The notes under the pieces were generated by a model. That model did no database searches. It had not been told where the DNA came from and saw nothing but the letters and a program-made list of their open reading frames with translations. Below are positions 26,662 through 35,538 of a stretch of 43,846 bases of DNA, piece by piece. The position numbers and the translations under genes are program-made. The DNA is from an uncultured Pelagibacteraceae bacterium (GTDB lineage Bacteria; Pseudomonadota; Alphaproteobacteria; Pelagibacterales; Pelagibacteraceae), in the NCBI GenBank assembly GCA_902590465.1, contig CACIWX010000004.1, positions 1-43,846 on the forward strand, read 5' to 3'. Each line of letters begins with the position of its first letter. Positions within the stretch are counted from its first letter, which is position 1.

Positions 26662-27606
26662 ATGGCAGTTAAGAAAAACAATACAGCTATTAAAAACTCT
26701 CCCAAACATCTTCTTGGTATTCAAAACCTTTCAATATTAGAAGCTAAATCAATATTAGATGAAGCGAAAAAATTTATTGAATTAAACAGAAGTAGCTCAA
26801 AAAAATTAGATGTTCTTAGAGGAAAAACTCAAATTAATTTATTTTTCGAACCATCGACAAGAACTCAAAGTTCATTCGATCTAGCAGGTAAAAGATTAGG
26901 TGCAGATGTAATGTCTATGAACATGAACAACTCTGCGCTTAAAAAAGGTGAAACATTAATCGATACTGCAATGACTTTAAACGCGATGCACCCTGACTTA
27001 ATTGTAATCAGGCACCAAGATTCAGGTGCACCAAATTTATTATCTCAAAAAGTTAATTGTGCAGTTATTAATGCTGGTGATGGAAGAAGAGAACACCCTA
27101 CTCAAGCTTTACTTGATGCTTTAACAATAATTAATAGAAAAGGTAAAATTGAAGGACTAAAGATAGCAATTTGCGGTGACATACTTCACTCAAGAGTAGC
27201 TAGATCAAATATTTATTTAATGAATATGTTAGGTGCTGAGGTAAATGTAATAGCACCTAAAACATTAATGCCAAAATCAATTGATAGAATGGGAGTAAAG
27301 TCTTTCACAGATATGAAAAAAGGTCTTGATGGTTGCGACATTGTAATGATGTTAAGATTGCAAAATGAAAGGATGCAAGGTTCGTTCTTACCTTCAAAAA
27401 GAGAATATTATGAATTTTATGGTTTAACTCCAGAAAAATTAAAATTTGCAAAAAAAGATGCGTTGATTATGCATCCTGGTCCAATGAATAGAGGAGTAGA
27501 GATAGATACAAAACTTGCAGATGACATAAATGTAAGTTTGGTTAAAGAGCAAGTTGAATTAGGTGTAGCAGTAAGAATGGCTTGTTTAAAAAAGTATTGT
27601 AAATAA
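26662..27606 (+). CDS. pyrB: Aspartate carbamoyltransferase catalytic subunit
   Basis: Condenses carbamoyl phosphate and aspartate in pyrimidine synthesis. About 314 aa from the ATG at 26662; a TTG 9 bp earlier is possible. The carbamoyl-phosphate loop is [20 protein letters not shown], with [26 protein letters not shown] and the aspartate-loop MLRLQNER. No regulatory chain (pyrI) is present. A dihydroorotase-like gene starts directly after the stop, as in bacteria where that partner is needed for ATCase assembly. Confidence 0.97.
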   Translation: MAVKKNNTAIKNSPKHLLGIQNLSILEAKSILDEAKKFIELNRSSSKKLDVLRGKTQINLFFEPSTRTQSSFDLAGKRLGADVMSMNMNNSALKKGETLIDTAMTLNAMHPDLIVIRHQDSGAPNLLSQKVNCAVINAGDGRREHPTQALLDALTIINRKGKIEGLKIAICGDILHSRVARSNIYLMNMLGAEVNVIAPKTLMPKSIDRMGVKSFTDMKKGLDGCDIVMMLRLQNERMQGSFLPSKREYYEFYGLTPEKLKFAKKDALIMHPGPMNRGVEIDTKLADDINVSLVKEQVELGVAVRMACLKKYCK

Positions 27607-28896
27607 ATGAAAGAAAAAATTTTTATTAATGCAAGAATTATAGATCCATCACAAAATATGGATGAGAAAGGGGCTTTAATATTAAATGAAAAAGGTAAAG
27701 TAAAAGCTATAGGAAAAAATGTAAAAAAAACTGACGCTAATAAAGATGCTGAGATAATTGATTTAAAAGACAATATTTTAATTCCAGGGTTAGTAGATAT
27801 GAAGGCTTTTGTAGGTGAGCCGGGATATGAATATAAGGAAAACTTTAGAACTCTTAGCCAAGCTGCTTTAGCTGGAGGGGTTACATCTATAGTAACCATG
27901 CCTAATACAAAACCCATTATCGATAACGTTTCTATGGTTGATTTTATTATTAGAAGAGGAAGAGATAAAGCCAATGTTAACCTTTTTCCTTGTGCTTCAA
28001 TAACCAAACAATGCGAAGGTAAGCTGATGACTGAGTTTGGTTTACTCTCTGGTAGAGGAATAATTGGCTTTAGCGATGTTAATAAAACTATTCAAAATAC
28101 AGAGCTAATGTCTAGGATAATGGATTATGCTTCTGATATTGGAGTTTTGATAATGCAACATGCAGAAGACTATGAGTTATCAAAAAACGCTTGCATCAAC
28201 GACGGAGAAATAGCTACAAGACTTGGACTACAAGGTGTATCAGCTCTAGCTGAAAAAATAATAATTGAAAGAGACTTAAGTTTACTTAGTGAATATCCTT
28301 GTAGATATCACATAAATCAAATTTCATCTAAACAATCTTTAGATGTTATTAGAAAAAATAAAAATAATGGCAAAAAATTTAGCGTAGGTGTCTCAATTAA
28401 TAATTTATCACTAAATGAAAATGATATTGGTGAATTTAAGACTTTTTTAAAATTATCTCCTCCCCTTAGGCTTGAAGAAGATAGATTATCACTTGTTCAA
28501 GGTATCAAAGATGGGTTAATAGATGTAATAGTTTCAGATCATTTACCTGAGGATGAAGAAAGCAAAAGATTACCATTCTCACAAGCTGCAACTGGCGCTA
28601 TTGGTGTAGAGACCCTTCTGCCTCTTTCTTTAGAAATGTATCATAATGAATCTCTTCCTCTAAATAAAATAATAGAAACCTTAACCATCAATCCTGCTAA
28701 AATATTGAATATTAAAAAAGGAACTTTGGTAAAAGGATCAGATGGAGATATTTGTATATTTGATTTAGAAGCTCCATGGAAAGTAAATGCTGATAAACTA
28801 AAATCTAAATCAAAAAATACAGCCATAGAAAATAGAAATCTCCAAGGAAAGATTTTAATGACTTATCTTAACGGTGAACTAGTTTACTCTAAATAA
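27607..28896 (+). CDS. Dihydroorotase-like protein, probably catalytically inactive (PyrC'/PyrX)
   Basis: A 429-aa class I dihydroorotase-like amidohydrolase. The metal motif normally reading D-x-H-x-H-x-R-E-P-G is DMKAFVGEPG here (64-73), so both His ligands are replaced (Lys66, Phe68) and the Arg is Gly70. The later D-H-A-P-H is SDHLPEDE, losing a second conserved His. LIMQHAEDYEL and CRYHINQIS remain. The sequence therefore predicts no dihydroorotase activity. In Pseudomonas and several Alphaproteobacteria such a protein supports the ATCase encoded next door. The ATG directly follows the pyrB stop. A working pyrC should lie elsewhere. Confidence 0.9.
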   Translation: MKEKIFINARIIDPSQNMDEKGALILNEKGKVKAIGKNVKKTDANKDAEIIDLKDNILIPGLVDMKAFVGEPGYEYKENFRTLSQAALAGGVTSIVTMPNTKPIIDNVSMVDFIIRRGRDKANVNLFPCASITKQCEGKLMTEFGLLSGRGIIGFSDVNKTIQNTELMSRIMDYASDIGVLIMQHAEDYELSKNACINDGEIATRLGLQGVSALAEKIIIERDLSLLSEYPCRYHINQISSKQSLDVIRKNKNNGKKFSVGVSINNLSLNENDIGEFKTFLKLSPPLRLEEDRLSLVQGIKDGLIDVIVSDHLPEDEESKRLPFSQAATGAIGVETLLPLSLEMYHNESLPLNKIIETLTINPAKILNIKKGTLVKGSDGDICIFDLEAPWKVNADKLKSKSKNTAIENRNLQGKILMTYLNGELVYSK

Positions 28897-29474
28897 TGGA
28901 TATAAATTTAATAATAGTTGCAATGTATTCTTATTTATTAGGATCAATTCCTTTTGGATTAGTTTTAACAAAAATTTTTTTAAAAAAAGATATTAGAGAA
29001 ATAGGATCAGGCAATATTGGAACAACAAATGTTTTAAGAACTGGAAAAAAATCTCTTGCTGTTACTACCCTTATGCTTGACTTACTAAAAGGATATTTTT
29101 CTATCATCATAACATTTACTTATTTTGAAAATCTAATTTCTTATTCTGCTTTGATTTGTTTTATCGGTCATATTTTTCCTGTTTGGTTAAAATTTAAAGG
29201 AGGCAAAGGAGTTGCAACTTATCTAGGTGTTATATTAGCACTTTCATATAAATTTTTTCTAATTTTTGGAATTACTTGGCTTGTTTTATCTTTTTTATTT
29301 AGATACGCATCATTATCTTCGATCGTTTCATCTCTAATTGTTTTTGTTTATTCATATTTTTTTATTAATAATTTTTCTTTAATACTTTTTATTTTTTTCG
29401 TAATTATCGTTTACACACATCGAGAAAATATAGTTCGATTAAAAAATTCTGAAGAAAGTAAAATTAAGTTATAA
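28896..29474 (+). CDS. plsY: Acyl-phosphate:glycerol-3-phosphate acyltransferase
   Basis: Inner-membrane enzyme adding the first acyl chain to glycerol-3-phosphate. It is 192 aa with about five membrane segments. The motifs are LLGSIPFGL, IREIGSGNIGTTNVLRTG and KFKGGKGVATYLGV, all in the expected order, ending with HRENIVRL. The start shares a base with the pyrC' stop. In many Alphaproteobacteria dprA comes next, but here topA follows after 68 bp. Confidence 0.96.
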   Translation: MDINLIIVAMYSYLLGSIPFGLVLTKIFLKKDIREIGSGNIGTTNVLRTGKKSLAVTTLMLDLLKGYFSIIITFTYFENLISYSALICFIGHIFPVWLKFKGGKGVATYLGVILALSYKFFLIFGITWLVLSFLFRYASLSSIVSSLIVFVYSYFFINNFSLILFIFFVIIVYTHRENIVRLKNSEESKIKL

Positions 29475-29542
29475 TTGTTGTCTTTTCTAGTTTTTAAATA
29501 ATAAATTTGACAAATTCGTTTAATTTTGAAAATAAACGAATA

Positions 29543-32110
29543 ATGAATTTAGTAATTGTTGAAAGTCCAGCAAAAGCAAAAACGATAAATAAATATTTAG
29601 GTAAAGATTATTTGGTTTTAGCTAGCTATGGGCACATAAGAGATCTTCCTTCCAAAAATGGATCTGTAGATCCTGAAAATAAATTTCAAATGGAATGGGA
29701 AATAGACTCTTTTTCAAAAAAATATTTAAAAGAAATTACAAATGCTGCTGAAGACTCTGATAAAATTATTTTAGCTACAGACCCTGATCGTGAAGGTGAA
29801 GCTATCGCTTGGCATGTTAAAGAGGTTTTAGATAAAAAAAAGTTATTAAAAGATAAACATCTTGAGCGTGTAGTTTTTAATGAGATTACGAAAAAAGCAA
29901 TTCTAGATGCTATTAAAAATCCAAGAGAAATTCATTTACCTCTAGTTGAAGCCTATCTAGCACGAAGAGCCTTAGACTATCTTGTGGGATTTAATATCTC
30001 ACCAATCCTTTGGACAAAATTACCTGGATCAAAATCAGCAGGAAGAGTTCAATCAGTAGCCTTAAAACTTATTACTGAAAGAGAGAAAGAAATAGAATTA
30101 TTTAAACCAGAAGAGTACTGGACACTTACATCCGACTTTACGAACAAAGATAATAAAAATATTTTTTCAAAATTAAGTTTATTTAATGGAGAAAAAATTG
30201 AAAAATTTTCTTTCAAAAATAAAGATGAAATACAAAAAGCAGTTGATGTAATCAATAAAACAAAATTTAAAATTGCTGATGTGAATACAAAAGTGTTTAG
30301 ACGAAACCCCCTAGCACCTTTTACAACATCAACTTTACAACAGACTGCTTCGGGACGATTTGGTTTTGGAGCTTCCAGAACAATGCAAATTGCACAACGA
30401 CTTTATCAAGGTGTAGATATCGAGGGTGAAACAACCGGATTAATTACTTATATGAGAACTGATGGAACTAATATTTCAAAAGAAGCAATTGATGACTTTA
30501 GAAAATTTATTACTGATGATTATGGTGATAAATATTTACCAGAAGCACCAAATAGTTATACAGGGAAAAAAGCAAAGAACGCTCAAGAAGCTCATGAAGC
30601 AATTAGGCCAACTAATATAAGTAGGAAACCTTCTGATATAAAAAAATATGTAAATGCAGATCAATTTAAACTTTATGAACTAATTTGGAGTAGAGCCTTA
30701 TCATCTCAAATGACTCCAGCAGAGTTTGATAGAAATACAATAATTATTTCTTCAAACGATAATAAGATTAATTTTAGAGCTAGCGGCTCAGTCGTAAAAT
30801 TTGATGGATTTCTTAAAGTGTATCAAGTTCAAGAAACTGATGAGGATACAAAAAATATTTTACCTGAAGTCAAAGTCGGAGAAGAAATTAGTATACTTAA
30901 GCTAAATGATGAACAACACTTTACAGATCCACCGCCAAGATACTCTGAAGCTAGTTTAGTGAAAAAGATGGAGGAATTAGGCATAGGGAGACCCTCCACT
31001 TATGCTAGCATTATCTCAGTATTATCAACGAGAAATTATGTCGAATTAATTAATAAAAGGTTTAATCCAACTGACAGAGGTAAGCTAATTTCAGCTTTTT
31101 TAGAGAAATTATTCTCTAAATACGTGGATTATAATTTCACTGCAGACTTAGAAAATCAGCTAGATGAAATCACAAGTGGTAAAATTGAATGGGTTCAAGT
31201 TTTGGATAATTTTTGGAAAGATTTTTACGAAAATGTTGGAAAAGTTAAAGAAAAGAGAACTAGAGAAGTATTAGACTTATTAAATGAAAGTTTAGGAGCT
31301 TTAATTTTTGAAAGAGATGATAAAGACGCTATAGATCGAAAATGCAAGCTATGTTCCAATGGAGAACTAAGTCTTAAGAATAGTTTTAGAGGTGGGGCTT
31401 TTATAGGATGCTCAAATTATCCAGAGTGCAAATTTACTAGACCTTTATCTAAAGCTAAAGCTGCAGCTCAATATAACTTAGCAGAACCTAAGCTACTGGG
31501 CCAAAACGAAAAAGGTAAAGATATATATTTAAAGAATGGTAGATTTGGCCCCTACTTGCAATATGAAAAAGAAAAAGAAGAATTAGAAACAAAAAAGAAA
31601 AAAGGTAGAAAGAAAAAAAATGAGAATGAACATCTCAAAAATGTTTCCATTCCAAAAGGTATTGATGTTGACAGTGTTGATTTAGACAAAGCAAAATATT
31701 TATGCTCTCTTCCAAAAGTATTAGGTCAACATCCAGATAATGGGCAAGACATAACTTTAAACTCTGGAAGATTTGGTCCATATCTAAAATGCGAAAATAA
31801 ATCTGCAAGACTTGAAAATGTTGAGGATCTATTTTCTATTGGAATTAATCGAGCGATAACATTAATAGCTGAAGCTAAGCCTGGAAGGATTTCCTCTTCA
31901 CTAATTAAAGATCTTGGAGAACATCCTGAAGATAAAAAGCCTGTTCGAATTATGAAAGGGCAATATGGTCCTTATATTAAGTACAAGTCTTTAAATGCAA
32001 CTATTCCTGAAGAAAAAGATCCAAACGAACTTACTATGGAAGAAGCACTTATATTAATTGAAAAAAGAAAAGAATACGATAAGAATAAAAAAAAAGGCAA
32101 AAGAAAATGA
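29543..32110 (+). CDS. topA: DNA topoisomerase I
   Basis: Type IA topoisomerase relaxing negative supercoils; about 855 aa. The Toprim domain has IVESPAKAKTI and DPDREGEA (80-87), and the catalytic Tyr303 lies in GLITYMRTDGTN. One four-Cys zinc finger follows (RKCKLC ... GCSNYPEC). The C-terminus has three repeats with GRFGPYL, GRFGPYL and GQYGPYI, separated by a Lys-rich insertion. I chose the ATG at 29543, which begins MNLVIVESPAKAK; a TTG 36 bp upstream adds unrelated residues. The stop overlaps the RidA-family start. Confidence 0.97.
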   Translation: MNLVIVESPAKAKTINKYLGKDYLVLASYGHIRDLPSKNGSVDPENKFQMEWEIDSFSKKYLKEITNAAEDSDKIILATDPDREGEAIAWHVKEVLDKKKLLKDKHLERVVFNEITKKAILDAIKNPREIHLPLVEAYLARRALDYLVGFNISPILWTKLPGSKSAGRVQSVALKLITEREKEIELFKPEEYWTLTSDFTNKDNKNIFSKLSLFNGEKIEKFSFKNKDEIQKAVDVINKTKFKIADVNTKVFRRNPLAPFTTSTLQQTASGRFGFGASRTMQIAQRLYQGVDIEGETTGLITYMRTDGTNISKEAIDDFRKFITDDYGDKYLPEAPNSYTGKKAKNAQEAHEAIRPTNISRKPSDIKKYVNADQFKLYELIWSRALSSQMTPAEFDRNTIIISSNDNKINFRASGSVVKFDGFLKVYQVQETDEDTKNILPEVKVGEEISILKLNDEQHFTDPPPRYSEASLVKKMEELGIGRPSTYASIISVLSTRNYVELINKRFNPTDRGKLISAFLEKLFSKYVDYNFTADLENQLDEITSGKIEWVQVLDNFWKDFYENVGKVKEKRTREVLDLLNESLGALIFERDDKDAIDRKCKLCSNGELSLKNSFRGGAFIGCSNYPECKFTRPLSKAKAAAQYNLAEPKLLGQNEKGKDIYLKNGRFGPYLQYEKEKEELETKKKKGRKKKNENEHLKNVSIPKGIDVDSVDLDKAKYLCSLPKVLGQHPDNGQDITLNSGRFGPYLKCENKSARLENVEDLFSIGINRAITLIAEAKPGRISSSLIKDLGEHPEDKKPVRIMKGQYGPYIKYKSLNATIPEEKDPNELTMEEALILIEKRKEYDKNKKKGKRK

Positions 32111-32571
32111 GCGAAATAGAAAACAAAATAAAGAGCTTAAATATAAAATTACCTGAACCAAAAGCACCAGTAGGAGCTTATGTTGCCACTAAGATTGTTG
32201 GAAAACTATTATATATTTCTGGTCAAATATCTATTGACGAAAATGCAAAACTTATAATTGGTAAGATTGGAAAAGATTTAGATTTAGAGAAAGGTTATCA
32301 AGCTGCCGAGAGATGTGGTTTAAATATTGTCGCGCATGTTAGAAATGCTTGTGGAGGAGATTTGGATAAAGTTAAATCTTGTGTCAAATTAACGGGATAT
32401 GTTAATTCAACAGATGATTTTAAAGACCAACCAAAAATTATAAACGGCGCTTCAGATATTATTGCAAAGATTTTTGATAAAAAAGGTGAACACACGCGTG
32501 CCGCGGTAAGTGTAAATAGCTTGCCTTTAGGGGTTGCAGTAGAAGTTGATGCTATTTTTGAACTTAATTAG
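32107..32571 (+). CDS. RidA/YjgF/YER057c family protein (long ~150-aa form)
   Basis: A 154-aa cytosolic protein. The family's Arg lies in EHTRAAVSVNSLPLGVAVEVDA near the C-terminus, and GKLLYISGQ at the start is typical. RidA deaminates reactive enamine/imine intermediates from PLP enzymes, but the longer subgroup is less well characterised, so I give no symbol. ATGA overlap with topA suggests cotranscription. Its 3' end overlaps ugd by 8 bp. Confidence 0.87.
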   Translation: MSEIENKIKSLNIKLPEPKAPVGAYVATKIVGKLLYISGQISIDENAKLIIGKIGKDLDLEKGYQAAERCGLNIVAHVRNACGGDLDKVKSCVKLTGYVNSTDDFKDQPKIINGASDIIAKIFDKKGEHTRAAVSVNSLPLGVAVEVDAIFELN

Positions 32572-33868
32572 TATTAGGTCTGCCAACAGAGAAGTACTTG
32601 ATCCTGTTTTTTTTCATTTCTTCAGCAGAATAAAGATTTCTTAGATCGTACACTTTAAATTTATTATTTTTTACAATCTTTTTGAAATCTATTGATTTAA
32701 ATTCATCCCATTCAGTGAGTAGAACTACTAAATCTGCCCCATTACAATTCAATTTTATATTGCTTCTATAATTGCAGTTTTTGATTTTTCTAAATTCTTT
32801 TTTTTCTCCAGAGGGATCATAGTAATTAACTTTAGCTCCCTTTTTGCATAAATAAGGTATCATTTTAAGGCTAGTAGAATCTCTCATATCATCAGTGTTT
32901 GGTTTGAATGTAACGCCTAAAAAAGAAATTTTTTTATTTTTTAAATTTGATCCTAAAATTTTATGAACTCTTTTTGTGAGTAAATTTACTCTTTCTTGAT
33001 TAGATTTTATTACTGATTTTACAACAGATAAATTTATCTTATATTTATCTGCAGCTGCAACTAGACCTTTAGTATCCTTTGGAAAACATGATCCACCATA
33101 AGCTGGTCCAGCACGTAAAAATCTACCGCCTATTCTGCTATCGGAGCCCATACCTAATGAAATATCTTCTATATTTACTCCAGACTTTTCACATAAGTTA
33201 GCAAGTTCATTAATAAAAGTAATTTTGGTTGCAAGAAAGGCATTCGATGCATACTTTATTAATTCTGCTCCTCTTCTTGAAGTTGTAAAAAATTTTGAGC
33301 CCTTGTTAATCAATGGTACATAAAGTTTTTTCATAATATTAAAGGCTTTTTTTTCGTTAGATCCTATTACAATTCTATCTGGGTATCTGAAATCTCGTAT
33401 TGCTTCACCTTCTCGTAAAAATTCAGGATTAGAGATTACTGTAAAAAGTTTTTTCTTTCTTTTTAAAATTTTTTCAATCTCATCACCTGTTCCCACTGGC
33501 ACAGTAGACTTAGTTACAATAATTTTTTTTCTTTTTGAATATTTTAATATTTCTTTTGTACATTTATAAACAAAAGATAAATCAACTTTAATTGATCCTT
33601 TTCTTGTAGGCGTTCCAACACATATAAAAATTATATCTGATATGCTAACAGCTTTGTCAATATCTGTTGTGAATGAAAGACGTTTAGCTACAAAATTTTT
33701 TTTTATTAATTCATCTAATCCTGGTTCATAGATTGGGGAAATTCCAGAGTTGAGTTTATCTATTTTGTTTTTATCTTTATCAACGCAAACAACCTGGTTG
33801 CCTATGTCAGCAAAGCAGACCCCACTAACTAATCCAACATAACCAGTTCCTATCATGCATAATTTCAT
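32564..33868 (-). CDS. UDP-glucose 6-dehydrogenase
   Basis: Oxidises UDP-glucose twice to UDP-glucuronate with NAD. It is 434 aa, full length. An N-terminal Rossmann motif MIGTGYVGLVSGVCFADIGN, a central helix domain and the catalytic Cys261 in YGGSCFPKDTKG are present. The next domain contains FLGVTFKPNTDDMRDS. It directly follows the UTP-glucose-1-phosphate uridylyltransferase gene, so UDP-glucuronate is made for a surface polysaccharide or glycolipid. Symbols ugd or udg are used. Confidence 0.95.
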   Translation of the reverse strand: MKLCMIGTGYVGLVSGVCFADIGNQVVCVDKDKNKIDKLNSGISPIYEPGLDELIKKNFVAKRLSFTTDIDKAVSISDIIFICVGTPTRKGSIKVDLSFVYKCTKEILKYSKRKKIIVTKSTVPVGTGDEIEKILKRKKKLFTVISNPEFLREGEAIRDFRYPDRIVIGSNEKKAFNIMKKLYVPLINKGSKFFTTSRRGAELIKYASNAFLATKITFINELANLCEKSGVNIEDISLGMGSDSRIGGRFLRAGPAYGGSCFPKDTKGLVAAADKYKINLSVVKSVIKSNQERVNLLTKRVHKILGSNLKNKKISFLGVTFKPNTDDMRDSTSLKMIPYLCKKGAKVNYYDPSGEKKEFRKIKNCNYRSNIKLNCNGADLVVLLTEWDEFKSIDFKKIVKNNKFKVYDLRNLYSAEEMKKNRIKYFSVGRPNTN

Positions 33869-34684
33869 TTATTTTCCTTTAGATATTTGAATTCCTGAAT
33901 TAATGTATCCACTTAAAGTTCCACAATCTAAATATTTGCCCGAAAAAATATTTCCGTAAAATTTATTTTCTTTTTTAATTAAGCTTCTAATTGCGTCAGT
34001 AATATGTATTTCTCCACCTTGACCAGGTTTTAATTTTTTAATTTCTCCGAATATTTTCTTTGGCAATATATATCTACCGATAATTGCAAAATTTGATGGT
34101 GCTTTTTTGATGCTGGGTTTCTCTACAACATCTTTAATTTGAAAATGTCTTCTTTTTTTATTTTTAATTGATAAAATTCCCCATCTTGATACTGTTTTTC
34201 TTTCTACTCTTTTTGTGGCAATTATAGATCCGTTAGTTTTTTTATGTAATCGTATCATTTCTTTAGAACAATTATTTTTAATTATTAAGTCATCAGGTAA
34301 AAGCATTAAAAAGTATTTGTTTTTTATATATTTTTGGCATCTTAAAACTGCATCGCCTGTACCTTTTGGTTTATTCTGATAAACAAATTTTATCATTTTT
34401 TGATATCTTTTTATTTTTTTGAACTCTTCGATAAGTCTTTTATTTTTTTTCTTTTTTATTATTCTTTTATAAAAATTATCGTTAAAAAAATATTTTTTAA
34501 TTGATAGTTTTTTTTTTGAAATTATAAATATGAATTCTTTTACACCTGCATCAATACATTCTTCTAATATATATTGTAAATTTGGCTTACCATTGATGGG
34601 CATTAATTCTTTTGGCATTACACTTGTCAAAGGTAGCATTCTGGTTCCTAAACCTGCTAATGGAATAATGGCTTGTTTTATCAT
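33869..34684 (-). CDS. galU: UTP-glucose-1-phosphate uridylyltransferase
   Basis: Makes UDP-glucose from UTP and glucose-1-phosphate. It is 271 aa. The nucleotide-binding motif PLAGLGTRMLPLTSVMPKEL (residues 8-27), MLLPDD for metal and GRYILPKKIF fit the family. It is very lysine-rich in the middle (about 65-100). Its stop abuts the ugd start, supplying that enzyme's substrate. It is divergent from panC across 38 bp. Confidence 0.94.
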   Translation of the reverse strand: MIKQAIIPLAGLGTRMLPLTSVMPKELMPINGKPNLQYILEECIDAGVKEFIFIISKKKLSIKKYFFNDNFYKRIIKKKKNKRLIEEFKKIKRYQKMIKFVYQNKPKGTGDAVLRCQKYIKNKYFLMLLPDDLIIKNNCSKEMIRLHKKTNGSIIATKRVERKTVSRWGILSIKNKKRRHFQIKDVVEKPSIKKAPSNFAIIGRYILPKKIFGEIKKLKPGQGGEIHITDAIRSLIKKENKFYGNIFSGKYLDCGTLSGYINSGIQISKGK

Positions 34685-34692
34685 ATGATTCT

Positions 34693-34698
34693 TATAAT
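34693..34698 (+). promoter_or_regulatory. Possible panC -10 element
   Basis: TATAAT 24 bp before the panC ATG in the 38-bp divergent gap. It overlaps an imperfect palindrome ATAATA-GT-TATTAT. Weak, because such hexamers are common here. Confidence 0.22.
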
Positions 34699-34722
34699 AG
34701 TTATTATCATTGGTTTATAGAA

Positions 34723-35538
34723 ATGAAAATATTTAAAGATAAACATACCCTGCAAAAAGAGATTTTAAAAACTAAAGGGACATCTTTTGTGCCTACAATG
34801 GGTGGATTACATAATGGACATATCTCATTGATCAAACAATCCAAAAAATCGAAGTTTAAAACTTTAGTCTCTATTTTTGTGAACCCTAAACAATTCAATA
34901 AAAAAAGTGATTTTAGGTCTTATCCTAGAAATACAAAAAAAGACATAAAACTACTTAAGAAATTGAAGGTTGATTATTTATATATTCCAACGTTTAAAGA
35001 CATTTATGGGTTTAGACCTAAGAACAAAGTTTTCTTAGATAAGTCTTCAAAAAAATTATGTGGTAAATTTAGAAAAGGGCATTTTAAAGGAGTTTTAAAT
35101 GTAGTTAATAGGTTTATAGAAATAATTAGACCTAGGTATATCTATTTAGGAAAAAAAGATTATCAGCAACTGTACTTAATTAAAAAACATATCGAAAGAA
35201 AAAAAATTAAATCTAAAATTATCGAATGCAAAACTATAAGAGAAAATAATGGAATAGCTTGTTCATCAAGAAATATTGCCCTTAATAAAGATCAAATGAA
35301 AATTGCGTCTAATATATTTAATTATCTTTACAAATTAAAGAAAAAGATAAAAAAAAGTTATAAATTGTTCAAAATAAGTAAAATCAAAAGAGATTTAATT
35401 TACTTAGGTGCAAAAAAAATAGACTATATAGAAAATTATAATATTAAAGATTTTAAAAAAATAAAAAAACCTAATAAAAAATTCAATCTATTTTTTGCGT
35501 ATTATATTAAAAATACGAGATTAATAGATAATATTTAA
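34723..35538 (+). CDS. panC: Pantothenate synthetase
   Basis: Ligates pantoate and beta-alanine to pantothenate, leading to CoA. It is 271 aa. His30 and His33 in PTMGGLHNGHISLI form the ATP-binding HIGH-like motif. FVNPKQFNKKSDFRSYPR, YLGKKDYQQLYLI and CSSRNIALN are conserved blocks. The C-terminal third is very lysine-rich, as in neighbours galU and rluC. It is a single gene; panB is not seen here. The stop overlaps the mgtE stop at a TTAA. Confidence 0.95.
   Translation: MKIFKDKHTLQKEILKTKGTSFVPTMGGLHNGHISLIKQSKKSKFKTLVSIFVNPKQFNKKSDFRSYPRNTKKDIKLLKKLKVDYLYIPTFKDIYGFRPKNKVFLDKSSKKLCGKFRKGHFKGVLNVVNRFIEIIRPRYIYLGKKDYQQLYLIKKHIERKKIKSKIIECKTIRENNGIACSSRNIALNKDQMKIASNIFNYLYKLKKKIKKSYKLFKISKIKRDLIYLGAKKIDYIENYNIKDFKKIKKPNKKFNLFFAYYIKNTRLIDNI

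Noticed and set aside
27417-28007. A 196-codon open frame antisense to pyrB and pyrC'
   Set aside because: It lies wholly opposite two well-supported genes, has no recognisable motif, and matches what reverse-strand reading of these genes produces by chance.
29507-29542. TTG start giving topA 12 extra residues
   Set aside because: The conserved topoisomerase start MNLVIVESPAKAK begins at the ATG 29543.
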